Shown here: positions 1 to 5,462 of the stretch, piece by piece
Numbering within the stretch: the first letter of the stretch is position 1
How the letters are laid out: the number at the start of each line of letters is the position of its first letter
Assembly: GCA_023145575.1 (NCBI GenBank)
Contig: JAGLDN010000388.1
Location: 1-5,462 of the forward strand
Origin: Psychromonas sp.
GTDB taxonomy: Bacteria > Pseudomonadota > Gammaproteobacteria > Enterobacterales > Psychromonadaceae
Length of the DNA: 5,462 bases
Direction of reading: 5' to 3'
Position numbers and translations under genes: made by a program
Notes under the pieces: model-generated
Database searches by the model: none
Told to the model about the DNA's origin: nothing
Seen by the model: only the letters and a program-made list of their open reading frames with translations

Positions 1-99
1 TGTGAAAGATCAACAGCCCCTAAAATAACGTAATTAAGCAAATATCATTGAACACATAAAATTTATAATATCGGCTTAATTAATAGAAAACTTTCATAG

Positions 100-136
100 T
101 GGGCATAAGTTATGCATACTACTATATAACAGTATG
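100..136 (+). promoter_or_regulatory. Possible promoter with two overlapping dyads upstream of the sieB-like gene
   Basis: A sigma70-like candidate is TGGGCA (100-105), a 17-bp spacer, then TATATA (123-128); TATAAC at 125-130 is an alternative -10. Two inverted repeats cover it. GCATAA-g-TTATGC (103-115) is a perfect dyad with a one-base centre. CATACT-N10-AGTATG (115-136) is a perfect six-base dyad around the AT-rich -10 region. This geometry suits binding of a dimeric repressor, or a hairpin in the leader. The dyads are seen directly; promoter and operator roles are inferred, and the -35 is weak. Confidence 0.4.
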
Positions 137-142
137 ATTTTT

Positions 143-146
143 GGAG
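143..146 (+). promoter_or_regulatory. Ribosome binding site (GGAG) that sets the sieB-like start
   Basis: GGAG lies six bases upstream of the ATG at 153. The open frame also contains an upstream TTG at 141, but that codon overlaps this Shine-Dalgarno and has no good site of its own, so the ATG at 153 is preferred. Confidence 0.7.
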
Positions 147-152
147 TTTAAT

Positions 153-746
153 ATGAGCAAATTGATAAAGAAATTCAAAGGTAATAACACAAGCATTGGT
201 TTAGTAATGTGGTTGTTCTTCTTAAGCATGTTTTTTGTATTTATACCACCATCAATTTTTAATAAAGTTGGAATTGTGTCATTGTTGGTTGCGTTTAATC
301 CTTATGCTTTCATCATTGCATTAATTTCAGGAGCTTTTTTATTCAAAGAATTAATCAGCAGATTATTTAGAATTTATTCTTCAAAGATTGCGTGTAGGAA
401 AATAATAACCGCACGATTGAACATGATTAGTAGTCTAGATTTTGAGGAAAAAGCGATACTTAGAGAATTTGTTATTCAGAAAAAAAATGTTTTATCGTTG
501 CCATTAACTGAGCCTGCGGTCGCCAATTTATTGTCAGCGGGTGTGCTTGAATCTGCATTTGAAACACAAGAAATCAAAGGTAGATCTCGGTTGATAAAAC
601 TATCTATTGCAATCGATGCGCGTCATAAATTAACGCATATTGTGCTTGGTTTACCTGCGGGTGCATTAACAAAGGATCAAGCTAAAACACTTAAATCAGC
701 ACGTCCAAGCTATGCAAGAAGCAATTATATTGCTTTGCGTGATTAA
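153..746 (+). CDS. SieB-like superinfection exclusion family membrane protein
   Basis: This 197-residue protein probably sits in the inner membrane with a cytoplasmic C-terminal domain. A basic start (MSKLIKKFKG) precedes two hydrophobic segments at about residues 15-33 and 45-65, the second followed by a basic stretch (about 69-88). The soluble part has the layout I associate with the superinfection exclusion B family: a segment reading LDFEEKAILREFVIQ (95-109), then LPLTEPAVANLLSAGVLE (116-133), then a beta-rich tail. In phage P22, SieB aborts lytic growth of some superinfecting phages; many chromosomal relatives have no tested role. No prophage gene is visible beside it, and an IS remnant lies downstream. 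The family call rests on recalled pattern, not a search. A generic small membrane protein is the alternative. Confidence 0.65.
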   Translation: MSKLIKKFKGNNTSIGLVMWLFFLSMFFVFIPPSIFNKVGIVSLLVAFNPYAFIIALISGAFLFKELISRLFRIYSSKIACRKIITARLNMISSLDFEEKAILREFVIQKKNVLSLPLTEPAVANLLSAGVLESAFETQEIKGRSRLIKLSIAIDARHKLTHIVLGLPAGALTKDQAKTLKSARPSYARSNYIALRD

Positions 747-965
747 GCCTTTAATTATAGGTATTGTGCTCTTTATCCATGTGACATAAAGGTGTAATGT
801 CCGCCATTAGCTCTGATGTCAGGCCAAGGCGCAATATTTCACCTATCAACGATTAGCTTCACTAATTATTTTCTGTAGAATTAACGAGAGGAAGTCAATT
901 CTTATATGGTTACTCTAAGGCGGGATCATGCATTGATTAAATGTAAACACACAATATCTTGGATC

Positions 966-1715
966 TTAATTTTTATGCCAATTTGTTTTTTGCCTTTTCC
1001 CCGCGACACTGTCTTTAAAAGGATTTTCTTTCATTAAATTTAACAAAGCCCTTCTAAAATGTACATAATTTCGTGCGCCATCTTGAGCATATATTTTTAA
1101 TTCATCATCTCTAGCTGTAACATCTGAAACTCAGTGCTGGCTATTTTCTATGGCCATACATTTATGATATAACCCGAAATATCTTTTACAATATCGGCAA
1201 TAGAAGCTAAATAATATGAAACTTTTGTCTGATCCTTTTCCCTTCACTGTGCGCTTGCGAATTACTACAATAACAGCTTTAGCGCTTCCCAAGCTGAAGC
1301 TTCTGTCAAATTTGATAGCTGAACAAGGGCGTAATAACGTTCATTTATACGTTCATGCTATCCATTAATATCACTGTAATGCTCTATTTTAAGTGATGTA
1401 TCTCGAGGACTTGTGCAAGTCGGAAATTGTTTCTTAAAGTAATGATTTTTGCGTATCTTTTATTTGAAGAGCGTAATCAACATCTGCTTCACAAATTATG
1501 TTAGCTGTTTCGTGTCGACAGTGCATAGGCTGTCATTACTGAATTTTTAACTATTAGGTTTTTTTATGATCTCCTGCATCACTGGGTTTTCATTTGTTTT
1601 TTTATCAGTTTCTTGTTGATAAATAATCAAGCTATTAGCAGCAACCATTGCGGTCATGCTTAAAAAACAATACCAGTCAGTTATTAGCATCTGAACGGTT
1701 AACCTCAATCTTTAC
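966..1715 (-). pseudogene. Decayed ISAs1-family transposase, multiply frameshifted
   Basis: Read on the minus strand in shifting frames, this stretch gives the conserved order of an ISAs1-family DDE transposase. From upstream to downstream: 1547-1657 (MTAMVAANSLIIYQQETDKK, like the family's VSA...LGQxKxDEKSNE block); a short VMTAYALSTRNS stretch around 1501-1536 where TIDAxxxQ is expected; 1434-1511 (ANIICEADVDYALQIKDTQK, like the DYVLALKxNQ block); 1154-1222 (SYYLASIADIVKDISGYI); and 966-1152 (IENSQH, stop, VSDVTARDDELKIYAQDGAR, then SVAGKRQKTNW before TAA). The in-frame TGA at 1131-1133 falls where the family has Trp (LHW.LDV), as expected from TGG to TGA. At least four frame breaks or stops are needed. 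The N-terminal third, about 110 residues, is missing before trmH begins. The aspartate expected in TIDA is lost. Terminal repeats were not found, so the limits are those of recognisable protein similarity. Confidence 0.85.
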
Positions 1716-1842
1716 TAGGTCTCTAAAAAATATTATATTTATAGATTTTAGACATTATTAGAGTGTAAAATCATTTGATTACATGCACAACTAAAAATTA
1801 AAAGCAAGAAGATCCTCTCATGATCATGGTAATAAATATACT

Positions 1843-1870
1843 TTGCTCGGCTCTTATTTTAAAGTATCAT
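1843..1870 (+). promoter_or_regulatory. Possible trmH promoter
   Basis: TTGCTC (1843-1848), a 16-bp spacer and TATCAT (1865-1870, five of six to TATAAT) form a plausible sigma70 promoter about 30 bases before the trmH start. The octamer TGATCATG occurs on both sides, at 1821-1828 (within the perfect palindrome CATGATCATG, 1819-1828) and at 1874-1881. A gene separated from the usual spoT operon needs its own promoter, which adds weak support. The -35 matches only at TTG. Confidence 0.35.
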
Positions 1871-1900
1871 TATTGATCATGCTTTGATGAGTGAACTAAT

Positions 1901-2593
1901 ATGTCTCCAGAACGTTTTGCGCGTATTACCCAAATGCTTAATCGCCGCCAACCGGAGTTAACCGTATTTTTAGAGCAGGTACATAAGCCCCATAACTTGG
2001 GTGCGATTGTTCGAACATCAGATGCTGTTGGACTTAGTGCTCTGCACGCAACGTGGAAAACGAAATCATCTCGAATATCAGGTACAACAGCCATGGGCAG
2101 TCAGCATTGGCTGGATATTATTTCTCATGATACTACCGATCAAGCTATTCAAGCTTTTCGTGATCAAGGAATGCAAATCATTGCTGCAAATTTATCCGAT
2201 GATGCGATTGATTTTCACGCGGTTGATTACACGAAACCTACGGCTATATTAATAGGACAAGAAAAGTATGGTCTTAGTGCTGTGGCATCTGCGCGTGCAG
2301 ATCGAAATATTATTATTCCAATGGTTGGAATGTGTCAATCGTTGAATGTATCGGTTGCTTCGGCGATAATTTTATATGAAGCGCAACGACAGCGTCAAAA
2401 TGCAGGTATGTATGATGGTGAATGTATGTTATCAAAAGAGCAACAGCATAGGATTTTATTTGAAGGAGGCCATCCAACTTTTGCTAAATTATGTAGGCAA
2501 AAAAGAGTTAAATATCCACCGCTTGATGAACAAGGTCAGATCAATGCCAGTGGATCATGGTGGGATATGATCCGCTTTACAAATAAGGATTGA
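1901..2593 (+). CDS. trmH: tRNA (guanosine(18)-2'-O)-methyltransferase TrmH
   Basis: TrmH (SpoU) transfers a methyl group from S-adenosylmethionine to the 2'-hydroxyl of G18 in the tRNA D-loop, in the cytoplasm. At 230 residues it matches the usual length (229 in E. coli). All three SPOUT motifs are present: motif 1 NLGAIVRTSDAVG (32-44) with Asn32 and the catalytic-type Arg38; motif 2 ILIGQEKYG (116-124) with Glu121; motif 3 IIIPMVGMCQSLNVSVASA (137-155), which forms the trefoil-knot cofactor site. The N-terminus (RRQPELTV, EQVHKPHN) and the tail (LFEGGHPTFAK, SWWDMI) also follow the TrmH subfamily rather than TrmL or RlmB. An in-frame stop just upstream fixes the ATG as the first start; its Shine-Dalgarno (AGTGA, 1890-1894) is weak. 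In enteric and many marine relatives the gene sits between spoT and recG. Neither is here, so the locus has been rearranged. Confidence 0.96.
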   Translation: MSPERFARITQMLNRRQPELTVFLEQVHKPHNLGAIVRTSDAVGLSALHATWKTKSSRISGTTAMGSQHWLDIISHDTTDQAIQAFRDQGMQIIAANLSDDAIDFHAVDYTKPTAILIGQEKYGLSAVASARADRNIIIPMVGMCQSLNVSVASAIILYEAQRQRQNAGMYDGECMLSKEQQHRILFEGGHPTFAKLCRQKRVKYPPLDEQGQINASGSWWDMIRFTNKD

Positions 2594-2608
2594 CTTATTT
2601 TAACCTAT

Positions 2609-2892
2609 ATATCCATTTCACCTGAAGATGCAGGTTTCAGTGAGAATTTAAAAGCTTAGAGGCAAGACATTGATTGAAGAGAATTGTTATTCCCTTGCCA
2701 AAATCAATAACACCTTTAAAACTCGCCCTTTGGGGACAACTGAGTAAATCATCTTTTGCGTTGCAATATTCAAAAAGTGAATAACAATAAAGGATTAAAG
2801 TCTTTTGTTTAACCCTACCGAAGGGAGCATTGCGCCTTGAATATGAACCACTCAGGTGTCCTGAAATGAGTATATTCAGGTGTGATGGGTAT
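2609..2892. mobile_element. MITE-like non-coding element with 32-bp imperfect terminal inverted repeats
   Basis: The stretch 2609-2640 and the reverse complement of 2861-2892 align without gaps at 24 of 32 positions. Shared blocks are CCAT, CACCTGAA and TTTCAG. Each end also has a small hairpin: ACCTG-aagatg-CAGGT (2620-2635) and TCAGG-tgt-CCTGA (2852-2864). The 284-bp unit has no convincing coding frame; the longest tidy run is 28 codons (2661-2744) with no start context. Size, terminal repeats and position between two convergent genes fit a miniature inverted-repeat element, or the remains of an IS that lost its transposase. TA-rich outer ends (TATA on both sides) would allow a TA target duplication, but no clear target-site duplication is proven. 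The rest of this intergenic region (2594-2608 and 2893-3112) shows no gene remnant, terminator or repeat I can support. Confidence 0.55.
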
Positions 2893-3112
2893 AGATTGAG
2901 ATGTTATTTGCTGTCAGTGCTATATCATCATGGTAAGCTTACTATAACATTGTTGAATTTTAAATGAAATTATACTGCGTCCTAAAAAACTGATCAAATG
3001 TCCTAGCGAACTAAAATATAGGTAATTGCGAGTAAGAGTTCTTTCTTAAAACATTTCGAGAAAATTAATGCTCAATAATTGACCGCTGCGAAAAACATGG
3101 GTATATTATCTT

Positions 3113-4603
3113 TTAACGTTTGTTTATTTTTACACGTAATAATCTTGCAAGTTTCGAGTATTTACTGTAGGGACGGTTTGGTTTTTTCTTTTCTTTAACT
3201 GACTCGGACTTTGTAATTCCAATGATCGCTGAACGATTTAATACGATGCGATATCGCGAAAATTGTTGAGCTGGATATCCTTGATCAAAAGCGACAACGA
3301 TATTAATTTGATAGCGTCTTTCAATGTTGGTGCTTTGAATTTTTTGTTTATTAGCAGAAAGCGAACTATGTTCATAAAGTTTATCAGAGCCTCTTTCTAA
3401 GTAACGAGCAAAAGGCCTCAAGCTAAATAAAATAGTTTCTTCAATACGATCATAACCTGTTTGAAAATCTTGATTTCCTACTTTTGTTTCGCAACGATAG
3501 TGAAGAAACTCAGCACTTTGTTTATTTTGAGTATGACGTCTTGCAAGTAATTCCCTGACCTGCTTTGGTATTTTTTTTGACGATATATAATCAAGCCAAA
3601 TACGCTGCGTACCGATTTTTTTCTGAGTAGTTGTATCTAAAAATATTCTTGCCCATTTTGGTTTACCTTTACGTATCCAGTGCCATAGCATTACTTTTAA
3701 ATCATCTTTGAATACTTCTCGCACACCATATATGAGTGCTAATATCAGGATCATAAATGTATTTAAGTTATTAAATGCGCCTTGAGTTTTTATAATTAAA
3801 ACGATTACTACGCACATGATTAAAGCGGTCGCAAAACCGGTGACCACTTTTTTTAGTATTTTTCCGAGTTCATGGGTGTCATTTTTAAAAATGACATTAT
3901 ATTCAATTATACGGCGCAATAGGCGCATTTTATTTGCGATTCTATTGGGTTCGCTTAAGGTTATTGAGCTGTTATATCCTTTATCCAATCGATATTGATT
4001 TTCAGCGGCACAAATATTTAATATGGCAATACGTTGATCAGCAAAAGCTTTACTGCGAGATTTTTTTGATATCATACGCAAAATAGATTGTTCAGTTTTC
4101 CATGAGATATAGTTATCCACATTTTCATAAATAGAGATAAAATTGTTATTGTTCGGAGCGCTAGATCTAAACTTGTTTAGAACAGTTAAACATTGATCTA
4201 CCAGTTCAGCAGCTGTAATATAAAAGTCATTTAAGTCAACGCTATCATCTATTTTTAATGCTCTATTTGTATCTATTTCTAATGCTGCAATATATTGATA
4301 GGCAAATAAATTGAGATTGGTTTTATATTCAGTAGGCGATCGTTGCATGCGACTGACAAAACGCGAGTGTAAAAGTGGTAACTCTAAACCTTCTGTAAAA
4401 TAGATTCTGCGACCTTTAATTGCGGTATTAAAATATTCTGTTTCAGGTAAGGTTTTTTGGTTAACTTCCATCTCTTTTGGCAATGATAAATAAACATCAA
4501 TTCGTCGACATTCGTTTTTTTTCAATTGATGAACGAGTTTGATAGATAAATTATCTGCTTGTTTTAATTTAAATTTTTGCAATGTAGTTATTTCCTTATT
4601 CAT
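3113..4603 (-). CDS. Uncharacterised protein with two central transmembrane helices
   Basis: I do not recognise a named family for this 496-residue protein. It has a long N-terminal soluble region (1-250) with a basic start and a segment reading RRIDVYLSLPKEME (33-46), then two hydrophobic helices at about 253-272 and 281-297 joined by a short loop (KTQGAFNNLN). Basic residues flank the pair (KK at 251-252; WIRKGKPKWAR at 309-319), so both large domains should be cytoplasmic. The C-terminal part (300-496) ends in alternating strands, with YQINIVVAFD (431-440) and RYRIVLNRSAIIGI (450-463), then a very basic tail. No catalytic motif, signal peptide or nucleotide-binding loop is evident. The length and well-formed frame argue for a real gene. 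The ATG at 4603 has AGG directly against it with no spacing; a TTG at codon 8 (4580-4582) has AAGGA ten bases upstream and is a possible alternative start. It is divergent from the pyrophosphohydrolase gene, with 46 bases between. Confidence 0.8.
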   Translation of the reverse strand: MNKEITTLQKFKLKQADNLSIKLVHQLKKNECRRIDVYLSLPKEMEVNQKTLPETEYFNTAIKGRRIYFTEGLELPLLHSRFVSRMQRSPTEYKTNLNLFAYQYIAALEIDTNRALKIDDSVDLNDFYITAAELVDQCLTVLNKFRSSAPNNNNFISIYENVDNYISWKTEQSILRMISKKSRSKAFADQRIAILNICAAENQYRLDKGYNSSITLSEPNRIANKMRLLRRIIEYNVIFKNDTHELGKILKKVVTGFATALIMCVVIVLIIKTQGAFNNLNTFMILILALIYGVREVFKDDLKVMLWHWIRKGKPKWARIFLDTTTQKKIGTQRIWLDYISSKKIPKQVRELLARRHTQNKQSAEFLHYRCETKVGNQDFQTGYDRIEETILFSLRPFARYLERGSDKLYEHSSLSANKQKIQSTNIERRYQINIVVAFDQGYPAQQFSRYRIVLNRSAIIGITKSESVKEKKKPNRPYSKYSKLARLLRVKINKR

Positions 4604-4649
4604 CCTATTTTGTTAGTTTAGCTTAATTATTTAAAATAAAGGAAATAAA

Positions 4650-5249
4650 ATGAAGTTATTTCAGCTTACACAAACTATTTATGATTACCTATACGCTAAT
4701 ATTATTCAATTTCGCAAAACATTTGATCTACCTTGTGAAGATGTATCTTCCCTTGATGAAAAAGCTGATAATTTACACAGTTCATTAATTATTGAAGAAT
4801 TAACGGAACTCGCAGAGGCAGACTCTAAAATAGAACAGGCAGATGCCATTGTCGATTCTGTTTATGTTTTAATGGGGCGTTTGGTGCATCTTGGAAATAA
4901 AAAAGTTGAGGATAATATAGCAATTAGCTATTTAATCGATCTCTTTTTAAATGTTGCAAAATGTCGTGACATAGACTTTTTATCGTGTTGGGATGAAGTG
5001 CATTCAAGCAATATGAGTAAAGTCTGTCGTAATCAAAAAGAATATCAAGCAACACGATTGTTTTATGCAAAACAAGGTGTTGAACTCGTTGATAGAGTCA
5101 AAGATGGCTTTGTCGTTGCAAAATGTGCAAAAGATGTTCAATTAGGTGGGAAATTGATTCGTCAAGGCAAGGTGTTAAAATCAGTCTTTTACCGACCAGC
5201 AGATCTTAACCATATTGTGGATTTGAAGTCTCACTCAATGAATCTTTAG
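4650..5249 (+). CDS. MazG/HisE-type all-alpha nucleotide pyrophosphohydrolase
   Basis: This 199-residue cytoplasmic protein has the signature of the all-alpha NTP pyrophosphohydrolase superfamily (MazG, HisE, DR2231 relatives), which cleave NTP or related substrates to the monophosphate and pyrophosphate using Mg2+. The metal-binding helices are IIEELTELAEA (47-57, with Glu49, Glu50 and Glu53) and IEQADAIVDSVYVLMG (61-76, with Glu62, Asp65 and Asp69). The later segment EVHSSNMSKV (116-125) matches the VHxSNMSK motif typical of this group. The tail GKVLKSVFYRPADL (173-186) is also typical of single-domain members. The substrate cannot be read from sequence: housecleaning of abnormal nucleotides, dUTP-like hydrolysis or a phage-type role are all possible. 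It is not hisE, because no his gene or HisI domain is present. The ATG has a good Shine-Dalgarno (AAGGA, 4639-4643, six-base spacing). It faces away from the 496-residue membrane protein gene and probably shares its AT-rich regulatory region. Confidence 0.82.
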   Translation: MKLFQLTQTIYDYLYANIIQFRKTFDLPCEDVSSLDEKADNLHSSLIIEELTELAEADSKIEQADAIVDSVYVLMGRLVHLGNKKVEDNIAISYLIDLFLNVAKCRDIDFLSCWDEVHSSNMSKVCRNQKEYQATRLFYAKQGVELVDRVKDGFVVAKCAKDVQLGGKLIRQGKVLKSVFYRPADLNHIVDLKSHSMNL

Positions 5250-5462
5250 TGCCTCAGTTATTAAGCTACATTGTTCGCGTATGCGAATCCTAACATTGAT
5301 CTCTCGATAATAAACGCTGTTAATTAGCTAAGATTAATTAAAATGAGGATTGACTAGGATCGCTAAGTTGCTCTCGATAGGGATTTTATAAAGGGTATAC
5401 TCCCATCTTTACGCTGAATGGGGATGTGTCACGATCTTCGTATCAGACGTCAACTACCTTGG
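5250..5462. other. Terminal stretch without a recognisable gene
   Basis: No convincing coding frame appears on either strand. A small hairpin TTCGC-gtat-GCGAA (5274-5287) follows the pyrophosphohydrolase stop by 24 bases but lacks a T-run, so it is not a standard terminator. The nonamer CTCTCGATA occurs twice (5301-5309 and 5371-5379). A weak stem CCCAT/ATGGG lies at 5402-5422. The rise in GC at the far end may mean a gene or mobile element begins beyond the window. Confidence 0.4.

Noticed and set aside
771..791. CTTTAT/ATAAAG stem as a terminator of the sieB-like gene
   Set aside because: The stem is all AT except one pair, with a nine-base loop and no T-run, so it would be too weak.
1887..1961. 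ATG at 1887 opening a 24-codon frame that overlaps the trmH start
   Set aside because: It is short, lacks a clear ribosome site and resembles no known leader peptide; chance overlap is likely.
1870..2094. 74-codon open frame on the minus strand
   Set aside because: It lies antisense to the 5' part of trmH, has no recognisable motif, and is explained as a shadow of that gene.
2001..2252. 83-codon frame on the plus strand, and a 64-codon frame at 2376-2570
   Set aside because: Both are out-of-frame readings inside trmH, whose own frame is fully accounted for by family motifs.
2661..2699. GGCAAG/CTTGCC pair as a terminator for trmH
   Set aside because: Six-base arms separated by 27 bases with no T-run do not make an intrinsic terminator.
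2661..2744. 28-codon open run inside the MITE-like element, as a transposase remnant
   Set aside because: There is no start context and no match to a transposase motif I know, and the frame ends abruptly.
825..2839. CAAGGCGCAAT at 825-835 and its reverse complement at 2829-2839, as possible ends of one 2-kb transposon carrying trmH
   Set aside because: An 11-base match is expected by chance several times in a window this size, and the similarity does not extend into the flanks.
3816..3998. 60-codon frame on the plus strand
   Set aside because: It is antisense to the membrane-helix part of the 496-residue gene; its hydrophobic look comes from the complementary AT-rich codons.
4610..4637. TTGTTA-16-TAAAAT as a promoter for the pyrophosphohydrolase gene
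   Set aside because: Transcription would begin around 4644, after the Shine-Dalgarno, so the true promoter probably lies further upstream within the divergent gene's 5' end.

Overview
The window looks like chromosomal DNA of an AT-rich gammaproteobacterium. The clearest marker is a full-length trmH that follows Escherichia coli TrmH almost end to end. The many decayed or non-coding stretches and the old insertion-sequence remains would suit a marine or psychrophilic lineage such as Psychromonas, Moritella or Shewanella relatives, but that placement is inference. No rRNA, tRNA, CRISPR array or replication origin is visible.

Layout, left to right. Positions 1-152 are a leader with two operator-like dyads over a possible promoter. 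Positions 153-746 (+) encode a small two-helix membrane protein that resembles the superinfection exclusion B (SieB) family. Positions 747-1900 have no intact gene. Inside them, 966-1715 on the minus strand is a badly broken transposase of the ISAs1 family, readable only by changing frames. Positions 747-965 and 1716-1842 show nothing else I can name, and 1843-1870 holds a possible trmH promoter. Positions 1901-2593 (+) are trmH, a tRNA 2'-O-methyltransferase, here away from its usual spoT and recG neighbours. Positions 2594-3112 lie between convergent genes and hold a 284-bp non-coding element with imperfect 32-bp terminal inverted repeats (2609-2892), probably a MITE or the shell of an insertion sequence. 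Positions 3113-4603 (-) encode an unrecognised 496-residue protein with two central membrane helices. Positions 4650-5249 (+) are divergent from it and encode a MazG/HisE-type nucleotide pyrophosphohydrolase. The last 213 bases have no gene I can support.

The genes do not form one pathway. The most interesting theme is a possible small accessory or defence-flavoured region: a SieB-like protein, a nucleotide pyrophosphohydrolase of a type often carried by phages and mobile elements, an unknown membrane protein sharing its 46-bp divergent intergenic region, and two decayed mobile elements around a displaced housekeeping gene. That these form a functional system is speculation from proximity.
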